Origin: Macropodus opercularis
Taxonomy: Eukaryota; Chordata; Actinopteri; Anabantiformes; Osphronemidae
Direction: 5' to 3'
NCBI GenBank assembly: GCA_030770545.1
Contig: CM061098.1
Coordinates: 12,569,001 to 12,633,000, forward strand
Length of the DNA: 64,000 nt
Position 1 is the stretch's first letter, and each line of letters starts with the position of its first letter. The notes below the pieces were generated by a model, which was not told the origin of the DNA, ran no database searches, and worked only from the letters and a program-made list of their open reading frames with translations. Shown here in pieces: positions 37,490 to 49,131 of the stretch. The translations under genes were made by a program, and so were the position numbers.

Positions 37490-38900
37490 GAACAGTGGAG
37501 CCTTTGAGGTGCAGTGAGGTAAAGCAAAGGTAAAGGACCTCGCACATAAAAACAGGGTTTCTGCATAAAACCGCTCCTGACTGACATTGATGTGTCTGTA
37601 TAGCTTTAGTCAATCTGTCCTTCAATCTTTTTTTTTCTTATTACCTCTACTGAAAGGTCTTACAGTCCCTTTTGACAGATTGCTGTATTAATAATCTTTT
37701 TTTCTTCCTTTCTTGAATGTACTTGGTTACGGCATAGAGCAGTATGCCATAGGGAAAAAGCTTTGTGGGTCAGACATTCTAGGCTTTAAATCTGACTTTT
37801 ATGTTTCCTTTGTGGCAAACAGCTTTGTTTTTAGATTCTGTAAGTTCAGAGTTCAGTACAAAGTATTAAGTCCTAGTATTTACCCTGTATTATCGCCTGT
37901 CTTGAGTTTTTGACAGCAAAAACAATTTCTTCATCCACAAATCGGCGAGTTATTTTTATTTCCTTCAGAAGCCCTGTGCAGTCCCGCTGTTTGTTGAACC
38001 AAGAAGTCACTAAATATAGAATGCTGCAGCCTAGAATTGCAATTTCCATGCCTTTGTCTGTTGTTCCTAAAGTTCTGCAGCTTTTTTACATGTCTGATTG
38101 GTTTAGTAATAGCTCGCTAGTGACCATTACTCCAGTCCTGCAACACCGTGCACATGGCATTTCAGAATACATGGTAAATAAAGGCTTCACGCGTCATTGT
38201 GAACGACAGCTTAGAGTCACAAGTAAATTCAAAAGGTCACAGCAAAAATCCTTGTATTATTCATTGGTCCATTGGCAGCTGTATGGTCCATATGTTCCCA
38301 ACATGTGTAGCTTTGTTTGGTAGCAGCAGCAGCAGCCTGCTCTGTCACATCTGGTGTTGTGGTTGGGTCAAATCACACGACTCAAATACATCACAGAACG
38401 CCGATAAAAGGCATTCTGGACAAATCTGTCTTCAGTTAGGCTAAAAATAGCCCATTTCTACGTTTTTATCTGTTGAAATACTATTCATCCAGTTCCCGTT
38501 TAAGACCGCATTAATTGTCTTGATGAGTGTCGTTTAATAAACACACCAGCAAAAGTTTTGTCAGGCGTGAAGTGAAACTTTTTATTGTTCATATCACAGA
38601 ACGGCGGTTTACTCTCAGTGTGCCAAATGAAAATAGTCATCCTCAGAGCACAGCTTCCCTCACTGATCCTTTTGTTCTCACTCAGTATTTAATAGCTTCA
38701 TTGTGTCTACATGCGGCTTCTTACATTGCATGTTGTTAGGCCGATCAGACATTTAAGCAGGTATGGGCAGACAGTCTGATTGTCCAATTATCGCTGTGTT
38801 TGGATATAGCAGCTGTTTACCGATTGCACTTGCAGATTATTATAAGAATAACTGACCCAGCCGTCATTTTAACCTGTTAGGATCCTATTTTAGGAATACG
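37490..38900. other. Intergenic or intronic, nothing supported
   Basis: AT-rich, with short T runs near 37628 and 37698. The frame at 37910-38323 has no domain, start or splice support. Confidence 0.45.
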
Positions 38901-38920
38901 GCACCTGTGTAAAGACACAG

Positions 38921-39010
38921 TTCACACTCACATTCACACCTACAGATAACAAAGACTCAGTAATTAATGTATTTTTCATGGACTGTGTTTAGACTGTGGG
39001 AGGGAAATTA
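38921..39010 (+). mobile_element. Degraded fish interspersed-repeat fragment
   Basis: ACACTCACATTCACACCTAC at 38924-38943 and GACTGTGGGAGGGAAA at about 38992-39007 match, in order and at similar spacing, the CATTCACACCTA...GGACTGTGGGAGGAA segment found in a very common fish repeat family. The part between is diverged. No ends are visible. Confidence 0.5.
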
Positions 39011-39060
39011 AACGGCCGCAGGGAGACATTTCTATCTCTATACGTACTCAGCTTGCACGT

Positions 39061-39151
39061 TTGAACCTAAAGCCTTCGGGCCGATCGGCCCGCCGGCGGG
39101 TTTTATAGGTAGAAAGGCCAAATGGCCCATCTCTGGGACTTCTAGTGTTAA
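39061..39151. mobile_element. piggyBac-like terminus rich in palindromes
   Basis: The block ends in TTCTAG-TG-TTAA (TTAA at 39148-39151), the form of a piggyBac terminal repeat next to its TTAA target. Inside are a perfect 16-base palindrome CGGGCCGATCGGCCCG (39077-39092), an overlapping perfect 12-base palindrome CCCGCCGGCGGG (39089-39100) and GGCC-AAAT-GGCC arms (39116-39127). I recall closely similar GC palindromes in fish non-autonomous piggyBac elements. The opposite end is not recognisable, so the copy appears truncated. Confidence 0.55.
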
Positions 39152-39159
39152 ACTGTAAA

Positions 39160-40079
39160 GCAAGTAGGTCTCGGACTTGACTAACTGAATTGTATTTGTA
39201 ATGATAACGATCTAATGATTATTCTTATTATTCAAAGGTTCGCAGCGATGGTTCTGGCAGAGTGAAACTTCTGCTCGTTTGTTATACTTAGAGCTTGTTA
39301 CTGTTACTCAGTGCTGGATAGCGAGCAGCTTGGTGTTGGTGGCCATGAGTTTAAACCAGTTTGCGTCTGCCACATGTTAGTCAGCTCTGATGATTGTTTT
39401 GCTGCCTCAATGTCACAAAAGATGGGAGTCACAAAGACGCTCTGAAAAAAGTTTTTCCAGCTCCACCAAGTGCCTGACAGCAGCGTGTGTGTTGCATCAG
39501 TCGTTATATATAGTTTGTTTAGTTTTTTTCCACATATATATTTAGTTTGAAGATTTTGTTGACGTAGAGGAAAGTTCTGACATTCGAGACGTGAGTGTAG
39601 ACTGCAAAACAGGAAAGTCCGTATTTGAAGAAACTAAAGCAGCAGCCTCTCGGAAAACTGTTGCTCAGCTTGATTTGATTTGCAGACAGTGTAGCTCATT
39701 AATTGAATGCTGGTCCTGGTGCAGACTCCACAATTGGCTTCCAGGTGAATGTCAGACGCGACCTCAGCCGTGACGTACGTCACCGGCTCAGTTTATCGAC
39801 GGTAGTAAAGCATTTGCGTGGTGTTTGATTTCTGGGTTTCTCCTCGCTCGTTACCACGCCAACCTGCATCTTCTGCGTGCCCTTTAAATAAATAGTTGGG
39901 AGGATTGGTGGAAAGGAGGAAGAGATCTAGCGTTTCAGATCTCATGGGAAACCTTTGGAAAGACGAGGGGAGCAGATGCTGTGGAGGAGCCTGGTGTTTG
40001 GTCATTAGCAAATATTCCATGCGAGTGGAGAAATGGCATAGGATCAACGTTTTCATAAGGCAGAAATGTGATTCACCGC
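39160..40079. other. Intergenic or intronic with one weak exon signal
   Basis: On the minus strand an unusually strong acceptor (CTTTCTTTTTTTTTCTACAG, ending about 40079) precedes 95 open codons to a stop at 39793. The peptide has no recognised domain. Frames on the opposite strand overlap it. Treated as unproven. Confidence 0.3.
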
Positions 40080-40510
40080 TGTAGAAAAAAAAAGAAAGCG
40101 TGGCTCTTGTCTGCCAAGGCTGTGGGACTTCTGAGTATCTGTTTTTGCCTGTGATCAAACATGCATGACAGCTCGCCTTCAAAGCCAAGACAATATGGGA
40201 GAGCCGCATGTGAACACTGCATCCAGAAGAAACGCGCGGCCTCATGCAATAAGGTTGACAGCCCTGCGTCTTTCATACAGATACAAAGGTGCGTTACACA
40301 ATGAATAGTTAATAGAGGTTAGAACAACATCCAAGGTTCTATTAATCAATAATAAAATGTCAGTCCTGCAGCAGCCTTGTGGATCTATGTATCGCCGATG
40401 GATTTTGGGAGGTTCCCCTTCTTCCACTATACATCATTCAAGTCAAGAGGTGCAAAGAACTGACATTTAATTGCTCAAAGGCAAACAACACAAAGGGTCA
40501 CTCCACTGTG

Positions 40511-40584
40511 ACCGACCGCGGTTGGTGCGCGAGCCCTCCAACAATCACGCACGTCATCGCCGCAACACGCGGCCGCTTTCGATT
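40511..40584. other. Very CpG-dense short patch
   Basis: About 13 CpGs occur in 75 bases, including a GCGGCCGC. It is followed by more CpG-containing sequence to about 40920. It may be unmethylated regulatory DNA. Confidence 0.4.
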
Positions 40585-40696
40585 AACATAAATGTTGTTC
40601 AGAACCCGTTCATAAATGTTTTCAGAGGAGAGACGGTGCAGCAGCTGTATTTTTGATAGATGCAAATGAGGCAGAGCAGCTTTTAAATCTCACATA

Positions 40697-40951
40697 ATGG
40701 AGACAGACAGGAATAACAACCGTGTGTACCTCCCCCCCGAGGCGATTCTCCCTCAGGCAACTTTCCCTGAGGTGAACAGATTTTGCTTGTGCACACTTGA
40801 ATCTGGTGACCGAAAACGAACTCGCCGTTTTTTGGCGAGAGCATATGCAAGGTGCCAGGGTCAGGGCGGAGTGGTCAGCTGGGGGAGACGCACGGAGCCT
40901 GCGAGCACGGAATCGCTGTACCAGAACATTGTTCCATTTACTGTAGCTTGA
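40697..40951 (+). CDS. Possible small open frame (84 aa), unidentified
   Basis: A genuine ATG frame of 84 codons adjoins the CpG-dense patch. It has a basic middle (DRKRTRRFLARAYARC) and no recognised domain. There is no splice or polyadenylation evidence, and the opposite strand is also open. Low support. Confidence 0.12.
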   Translation: METDRNNNRVYLPPEAILPQATFPEVNRFCLCTLESGDRKRTRRFLARAYARCQGQGGVVSWGRRTEPASTESLYQNIVPFTVA

Positions 40952-40984
40952 GTAATGAACTGTGCAGAGGCATCTTTGGCCACA

Positions 40985-41235
40985 TGCTGTCAAAGATCAA
41001 TTTTTAATAAAAATTCCAGGGGCTGACATTTTTCACATGTCATAGGCACATTTCCAGAAAGGAACAAAATTGCACAGCGCTTCCTGTCGCTGTAAAACAA
41101 CAAATTGCACACTTTTATACGAGATATTATATCTTGTTTAAAAAAAAAGAAAAAAACATAACAAAAAACACATCCAGATTCGAGACTTTCTTGGCTGAGC
41201 ATAAGCGTTTTCATCCCCTCTAATTTGATGCAAGC
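40985..41235. promoter_or_regulatory. Candidate conserved non-coding element
   Basis: Complex repeat-free sequence (about 40990-41110) with AATTTTTAATAAAAATT-type AT core at 41000, then an A-rich run at 41143-41168. Called on texture. Confidence 0.3.
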
Positions 41236-41294
41236 TGCAATTATGTCTGACTAATGGTGGATAGGAAGCTCCGGTATTCGCTGTTGATATTTTG

Positions 41295-41318
41295 CAACAG
41301 TGTTAATTTAAACTGTTG
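41295..41318. other. 24-base near-palindrome
   Basis: Arms CAACAGT and ACTGTTG flank a GTTAATTTAA-type centre. A short inverted repeat of unknown role. Confidence 0.5.
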
Positions 41319-41539
41319 ATCTATGTATTGGAACAACAGTGATTAAAACGTGTTATTAGCATAAATGCATTATTTGAATGCAGAATCAGGCCTTGTATGT
41401 GGACGGCATGCTAAGTGTCTCGTTTCGTTGTGTGTGCGTGCTCAGCTGCTGTCGCCTCACACTGTGTAGCTATAAAAATGGAAAAACAGACAACTCTCTG
41501 ACTTTCTGGTTGATTCCACGCAGGGGAGACGCAGTGAGC

Positions 41540-41870
41540 TCTGTCAGACAGGCCGACTGCAGTTTTACTTTGATCATGAAAACAGTATTAATTAGAGGAA
41601 CCTTTCAAGGCTTAAGTGGGATCTACGGTCCAACTGTTTCCCAAAGCTTTATATTGCAACTGTACTCAGAGTCATCCTGTGAAGGGGGCAGTTGCCATGG
41701 TAAAAGGAATTGATGCGGTAGTACTTTGGTGTTCGTACAGTGAGACAGATTCAGCACTAACGCAAAAGTAATGTTTACGTTTTCCTCCTACATGCTGGTA
41801 AATCCTTCTCCGAAACGACTCCGTGTCTCTAATTGAAGGTGGCAGAGGGGCTGGTGGATGCATTCAGGGA
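41540..41870. promoter_or_regulatory. Weak candidate regulatory block
   Basis: Complex sequence with ATTAATTAG at about 41587 and CTCTAATTGAAGG at about 41827. No repeats. Overlapping frames lack support. Confidence 0.25.
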
Positions 41871-41879
41871 CGTTCTCTA

Positions 41880-44800
41880 CGTTGCTCTGTGTTACCATTT
41901 AATACCGTTAGCATGAAGACATTAATTTGGCATAAGCCGTGCAACATCCAGACTTTTACATGCAGGCACGTTGCTCATTTTTTTCATTATACAGTTAAGA
42001 CAGGAATTTATTATCATATTAAGAAGAAGAATAACAAGAACAGATATTTTATGAAATAACTCTTGACTGACGTCATTTCTTTCTCTGTGGATGGTTTAGA
42101 TTTGATCAGTCTGACAAAAACAACAACTTTATGAGCATGAATGGTCATTTTATTGAGCTCAGACACTGCTCCTCCTCTTTGTACCCAGCTGCTTGGTGGT
42201 TTTCCTTCGACTGCTTCTAGTGTAACAGCCAATCTCATAGTACAATGTCTTCTTTATGCTCTATGCTGGGAAACACAGCAAACCTCCTTGTGACTGCTTT
42301 TATGGACGTGCCACCTTGGAGCAACAGGACGACCTGTGCAGCCTGACTGGGCTGCAGGCACTGCCTCATGCAACACATGGGAAACCGTTCCCATGCTGGG
42401 AGTTGTTGCAATTATCTCGCCATTGCACATGTTGTCACTTTTATAAGCACCAGAAGAAGAAAAAAACGTTTTTACTATCTCGCCTGTTTCCATAATGGAC
42501 AGATTGATACGTTTAAATTTCTCACTGTAAAGATTTGCTTCCCAGAATTTTAATGAAGCTACTTATTTACATGTAACCAAAGTGAGTATCACCACACTAA
42601 TTACTGAATTTGTCACTATATTAAGATTATAATTAACCTGTTTGTTTGCTCGTTTGCATTATTTTATCTAAATAAAATAAATCATCATCAGCATGACACA
42701 AACAACTTCCTTCATATAATCTAAATTTAACTTCATAGAGCATCCAAACAAAAATTTTGCAACATTACTTTTAGCAACATCAATTTCTGAAAAACACAAC
42801 TTCATAATTTCATTAAAATGTTTCCTTCTTTAACAGATAAGCGCTTCCCTTTCATTTTACAGATTAGGAAGTGCCATTATTATCAGTTTAATTATTCAGT
42901 GCGATTGGAGGCTTTAATGGATAAAATGTCTACAAACTGCAGTAGTAATGATTCACTCGTATTTAATGACGACTGAATCTCCCCACTGAGAACCACTTTC
43001 TGTACCAGTATCACAGACACATAAAATCTACAAGAAAATGGGTTTGAACTTTAAATGCTTTCAAAAAAATGCTGCCGTGAGTTTAATCGTGGGCTTTTAT
43101 TTCACATTCAGAAAGTGGGTTTGAAAAGACACACAATGAACGTTAATCAGCTCAACAGTTGAGCCCACAAAAGTCTGATTGTTTCTACGGATGTACTTTC
43201 ACTGTCCGATGTTTATTTATCTGCGGAGGTGAGGTAGAGAAGCTTTGCAGCTCATGTCCTCTTCATGACCCCTTCATGGTTCCTTTTGAGAATTTCTAGG
43301 TTATTTTGGGGGGGTTGTTTGGATTTTTCAATTTTAAAACTGATTATATATTGGTGCTGTAAAATAACTCAGCATAATGATACACCTACCTCCTTGTATT
43401 AATTCAGACATCTGTCATCACACACACAAAAAAAGACTATTCTTTACGTCTCCAATATGCAACCTTTCCCTTGCGGCTACAAAGTTTGTTGCGAGTCCTT
43501 TATTTGTCCCCTCGGGTGTGCAGGTTAGGCTAACAATTGTCAGTCAATTTGATTGGCTGTCAAGACAACATTGAGCCCGAAGCTGCTGTAACATAAAACC
43601 AAACCCAGCAACTGAAGACACGGACACAGGTTATAATTTGAAAATAAAGAAAAATGGCAGCCACAAACTGTGACTCGCCGGTTCAGACGTGAGCAGAGTA
43701 AAAAGTATGCATGTGTTTCACTTATCTATGTGGAACTTCATCTTTACAAAAAGTAACCAAAAGAGCCCAGTTCACTGCAAATTCGGAAAGCACGTACAAA
43801 TGCACGTTAAAAAACACTAAAGAAGTTTGAATTGGCTTGATTAAAAGACACATTTGATGCCACAGAGCTGTGATGGACAGACTGTCGGTACTAGATCCAT
43901 AGTTCTACATTGACACTGCTGATTACAGTATAATTTATAGAAAGACACTTATTTCTCACTGCAACACACATACATCAGCTGAAAACAGCTGCTCCGGTCA
44001 ATATTGCCAATAGCCAAGTAACGGAAACTACCCTGGTGAGATCGTTTTTGGCCTAAGCTGTGCTTTCCCTCCGCCTAATTGCTTTAGTTAAGCTAATTCA
44101 CTGTGTGTGTCTGTTTAGTTCTTTTCCTATGACTCTCCAAGGCCAGCACACAATGCGAGAGCAACAAAGCCAGTAACACCTTCACCTGCAGCACACTGCT
44201 CACTGGCTGCAGTGCATCTACGTATGTTGGCTACGCAAATGTTTTTATGTTGAATTGAAATAATAACTTGGATGCACTTGGATGTGTACTGTATATAAAA
44301 CAGGCTTTACATCTCGCGTGACTCTCAGATCTGAATAACACTTTCATGACCGGTTATGTGACTCATCTGACCATCTGCAGGATGTTTGTGCTTCAGTATG
44401 AGAACTTGACTCGAAAGGCACAACGGAGACTCCGCCAGAGATTCTAGGTTTTCATTTCCTCCGTCACTGTGCTTAGCTGTTGTTAAGCAGACCTGCACAT
44501 TCTACAGATACAGGAGAGCTACAGAAGTGTTAAGACAAAGAGAGCTGGGTTTGCTGTGTTGCTCTTCAGCTCATTTGTCTCCAACAGGCTCTATCTGCTC
44601 AACTGACAGCTGCTGCGTTCCCAGGTACAGCGACAGTCAGAGTCACTCACACGTCCGTGTCAAACAAGGGTCGCTGACATCAAACCTGAGACGTTAAGGT
44701 CACCTGACAGTCATGTGAGGATTGCCAGAGTAACATGAACTGAAGTATAAATTGGTGCAAAAGTGCCTTCGAAGGGTTGTCAGCATGACATTGTAACCGG

Positions 44801-45110
44801 CTGAATAAATGGCTCCAGGTCTCCAGCTGGTCAAATCTGGCATGAAAAAAAAAACCTTTTAAACCTGGTCAGTGGTCAAAAGCCAGTTTAGCACTATTAG
44901 ACCTTTACTGTCTGTCAGGTTTGTCTCTTTCCCTTTAGAGTTTACACACAGTCAGAAAACTGGCTGAAACTGGAAATTAGCTGATTTGCATGTAACACAG
45001 AAAAGAGCAATGCAGGAGCATTTTTCATGCCTGTGTGATTTAATGTTAATTTAGCTTTTAAACAGACACAAACACACAATACCCAGACAAACCCAATAAT
45101 ATTTACACAT
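41880..45110. other. Intergenic or intronic, one CRE site
   Basis: Mostly unique AT-rich sequence. A perfect cAMP-response palindrome TGACGTCA lies at 42068-42075. Nothing else is supported. Confidence 0.45.
42068..42075. promoter_or_regulatory. Perfect CRE palindrome TGACGTCA
   Basis: The canonical binding site of CREB/ATF factors. It is isolated, with no promoter context. CpG-containing sites are rarer than chance in vertebrates. Confidence 0.3.
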
Positions 45111-45114
45111 TCGC

Positions 45115-45390
45115 ATGAATATGATTTTAATAAAAGTATTTTTTTTTTAAGATCCGGAACAAAGACATTAATGAAATTCAGTTTTGATTCTGAAAATGTC
45201 TCTGACCATCACCCAAACAATCATATTATTCATGAGCCAATGCCTCGCGCTATTATTAAATAAAATGTCTGAAATTATAAATCACCTTGACAACGCTTGT
45301 TCTCCATAATAGTGTCCTGTGTCGTCCATTTATACATTTCAATTATCCACAATCAAAATGTATAAATATGTTATCATCCCGTGATACTGA
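45115..45390. promoter_or_regulatory. Candidate conserved non-coding element
   Basis: AT-rich complex block with ATTAATGAAATTCAG, CATATTATTCATGAG and CTATTATTAAAT segments, repeat-free apart from one T9 run at about 45141. Homeodomain-type cores are dense. Confidence 0.35.
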
Positions 45391-45399
45391 CATCTTACG

Positions 45400-46250
45400 T
45401 CCAACCTGTTTATGCAAACCAACATTTTGTAAAACAAATTATTACATAATCTTTTATTAATACTGAAGCTAAACGCTTGTTACGTTAACTAGCTACTGTA
45501 CATTTGCCATAGATTTGACAAACACTAAGGCAGTTGTCACTTTTTACTGTGTGTGTATAGCAGACAAAACAAATGCAGCATTTTATGACTCATCGCAGCA
45601 TCTTTATGGCTACAAAGCGTAACCAAGACACATAAACATAAACACCTACACACACCTTCACGGGTTGTTCTCTAGGATGTAGGTTTACTGCAGCAAAGTG
45701 GTCTAACTGGGGGCCATAGCATAAAAGCACCAGCATGTGAGAAAGGAATTTAACTCAGCCATAAATACTTCACTGATACATTTTTGCTGCAGCTGAACTG
45801 TTAATATCAGATGTTTTTAAACAAATAAAAGAATCCAGAGAAAAACAAGAAGAAGTACAGATCCGGCGTGGGTGTTGCAAACATTGCCTGAAGGTCATGA
45901 TGATGTCTTCTGATGATAAGAGCCAAAAAAACCTGTATAGTGTTAATACAGTAAGTGAAATATTCACGCCTTTAAACTTCAAATTCACTCAAACTCAGCA
46001 GAGACAAGATCTCACTGTGCAAACCAACCATGTAGTACCAACTGCAGTGAGTAAATGTCACCCTGTGCTCCACACTAATGCACCTTATTGTTGTTTACAG
46101 TGCTTTTTAAGTCACTACATCACTTCATCGAGCGTCCACAGGTGGGAATGTCTTGGCTCATAAAGAAAAACATAATCAGATCACCCCCCTCGGTTTCCTG
46201 TCCCGTTACCTTTCAGCCAACCAGATGCGAAACAACACTTGTTTAAAGGT
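45400..46250. other. Intergenic or intronic, nothing supported
   Basis: Unique sequence without gene or repeat signal. Confidence 0.45.
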
Positions 46251-46255
46251 CTAGT

Positions 46256-46432
46256 CCGGACGGGGGCAGGACGCGAGCTCTGGAAGCGTGACCGCGAGGC
46301 ACAGACCTGCCGCATAACCCTTGACCTCTACGATGACGGATGTCTTCCATCAGCGACGCGGCTGGTAATGTCACGTCGAGTTCAAAGTGGGCAGTGTTCC
46401 TTAAAAGCGTAAGCCGCAGGTGAGGCGGAAGA
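46256..46432. other. CpG-dense patch
   Basis: About 18 CpGs occur in 177 bases. A 67-codon minus-strand frame (46243-46446) overlaps it, but it is Arg/Leu-rich and not recognisable. Possible small CpG island. Confidence 0.4.
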
Positions 46433-46754
46433 TGCTTGTTCCTCACACAGAGGGGCAGGCAGAGTTAAAGGCAGAGACATTAACAACAAGGTGTGAAAAC
46501 GTAGAAAATACGACACTAGATTTACCGTACGCTGGCTCGTTCCTCATTTGAGGCTTTGACGGGACGTGGGGCACTGCGGATTTCTTTGTAATGTACCGTG
46601 GCCTAGTTCAAAGACGTACAGACCCTCAGCTAAATTCCAGTGCTACACAAAACTTTCAGCAGTTTGTTCAGCCACCCATTCATTCACTCGCTGACTCTGT
46701 TAGCCTCTTATGGGCATATGTGGAGCATTTCCACCCAGCGGCTAATCTCTAGCT

Positions 46755-47310
46755 CCCTGTGCTAGATTTCCTGCTTGAATGCACTGTAATGACATTTATA
46801 TCATTTTGTGAGTAGCCTACTAATTTTTCCTTATAATTCCACCCACTCGCAAATATGCACAACATTATGCTGTATACGACAGAAACATTGTGATGATTAC
46901 AGAATAAATTGTAAATTGGCCATCATAGCTGTTCTGTACAGTGCTTGGCTGCTGCTTGGCCGGTTATCATTAATTTTCATGTGGCGTATGCTTTAAATAT
47001 GAATTCTCCCACAAAGCATTTAATCAACAGTGCATGTGCCTGGAGTGCTTCTAGAGGCTGTAGAGGTGCTAAATGAATCATGGATTGCAGCTGGTCCTCT
47101 GGTCCAGAGGCTCGCAAGGTCATGTCTGTCTGAAAGGGCAGAGGGCTAATAAACTACTCTCCCAAATTACTTTCTCTAACTGTAAGAGTAATGCTCACAT
47201 ATTATCAAAGGATGTCATTTTTTATAGCCCCTGGACCCGGTGTTTCATTCCTCTTTTAATTAAGATTCGCTCAGATTCTGGTCAGAGCGGCGACACGGAC
47301 AGTTAACAGC
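46755..47310. promoter_or_regulatory. Candidate conserved non-coding blocks
   Basis: Two complex repeat-free pieces (about 46760-46990 and 47070-47300) contain TAAT cores and TTTTAATTAAGATT at about 47254. Frames in them lack splice support. Confidence 0.3.
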
Positions 47311-47351
47311 TGTCTTTTGTTTCTGCAACCTGCAGAGAGGATTTGACAAAG

Positions 47352-47402
47352 GGCCTCATTTACTATCAGACCGAAGGCACAAATCTACGCGTAACCACAT
47401 TT
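47352..47402 (+). mobile_element. Possible terminus of a fish DNA transposon
   Basis: GGGCCTCATTTACTAT followed by CAAATCTACGCGTAACC resembles the ends of a common fish repeat that begins GGGCCTCATTTAT and continues with TACGCA motifs. The other end was not found. Weak match. Confidence 0.3.
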
Positions 47403-47404
47403 TA

Positions 47405-49100
47405 TAGATAATCACTAGATTATTATGTGTTATTGAATTTGTTCTTACTGTGGGAAGAAATCCAGAGTACAAATATTATAACACCCCCCTGTGTGATATG
47501 ACTAAACTTTGACTAAATGTCGTTACTACAGTATATTAGAGAGATCAGTAAAACTGTTTCTCCTAGACACACATAAGCTCGTTTTAGCACCGGTATGAGA
47601 CTTTAATCAGTCTGGGAAATAATGTTTGATGTTTTCATATGTTTTCTCATACCTTTTGTCTGAGAGAAGTCAGTCTTCTGGCTTATAAATTCTTACTTTG
47701 AGATTCACTTTGTTCTCAAGAAAACTGTCACACATCTTCAGAAGAGTCATCCCGTATAGTCTGATGAATACGTGTGTGCGCGGCGCCATAGTGTCTGACT
47801 GATCTGAACAGATGTCTGTCTATTTATTTATGACCAAATTAACGCTAAAGTCAAACGATATAACCGAGCCGATCACAAAACAAAGTCTCTCTTAGTGGAG
47901 CTTTCAAGTTGGCCTTGTTTGCACTCGTAGCCATCAGTGGGGTGCGTCCTCATTTCCATATCAGCCTCCACCGTATTAATTAACATCTGCAGAAGTGCAG
48001 ACTTCACAGTGACACAGACACAGCATCACTGCCTCTGTTATTACAATCCAAGCCTCTATTTTTTTACTCAGACCAAACACTCCAGGGGAGATAAGACAAA
48101 AGAAAAAAAAAAACAGACACACATTTTGGCTTCAGCTAAATTAAACTCGCTTTCGTTACCTTTAAAGGCTGTTTTTGTTTTGGATTTTCGCACTCGACAG
48201 ATTTCCCATATTTTGTCAGGGCTTGATGCTCATAAATGTCCTGATATTGCGAAACTGTGAAACCAGCTCATCTCCACCAGCTTCAATGAAGTCATCTTAC
48301 AACTTCTGAGTTTTCTCACTCAAAACGACAACTTTATTACACATTGTTACATTTCCTGTAACTTGCAAAACAAAGCAGATGCTTGTGTGTCTTTGCCAGG
48401 CGGGTATCCTTTGGTGGAGATCAATTTTTCTAATTTGTTACTGTCTGTGGTGTTGAAAAGCCTGTTGGCTGCTCATCTAGTCATCTATTCACCATCTGGT
48501 GACTTTGGAGACACAGTTACTGCGTTATTGCTCTCTTTGGGCCTGAGTATTTGTGTTGCTTTGGACTTTTACTGGCTGCAGGTTTTTTGACAGGACAGTT
48601 GATTTTGCTTGATTGTTTGCATGGTGCCGTGCCACAGTCGGTTTCGGTGAGTGAAGAGGTGCATGTGCTGTCACAGCTATGACAAGCTGTGGCTCGTTCA
48701 CGGAGATTAGTGTCAACACACAAACACACGCTCATAAATACACAGACATTCTGTAGTAGCAGATGATGTGATCCTACTCACTGCATAAGCACCCGAGTGG
48801 CACCTTGCATTAAAAACCCGCCTCGCGCTGCCAGTGAACGTCGTCAAATGCTCCATAAACTAGAAAAAGTTAACATCCCCCAAATGCACATCACAGCAGC
48901 TTCACAAGGCTTCGGTAAAAGTCTTTAACAGCCTTGAATAGAGACAGCGTTTCCTCAGTAGGTTCTAAAGCACGGAGACAACTTTCATCTCGCATCCGTC
49001 TCCGTAGCTGCAGTGTTATTAGGTGAAATCACGAGAAACGCTAAAACAAAATTGTTGGTCACAGTGCATACACTCGACACTCGCTGTTCACTTCAAAAGA
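47405..49100. other. Intergenic or intronic, nothing supported
   Basis: Unique sequence. Frames at 47937-48260 and 48363-48590 have no start, splice or domain support. Confidence 0.45.
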
Positions 49101-49131
49101 CCCATTGAACCTTAACAAGCATGGACAGTGG

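Noticed and set aside
39793..40245. 150-codon minus-strand frame with a strong internal acceptor
   Set aside because: No domain, opposite strand also open, no polyadenylation or donor evidence; kept only as a note in the block description.
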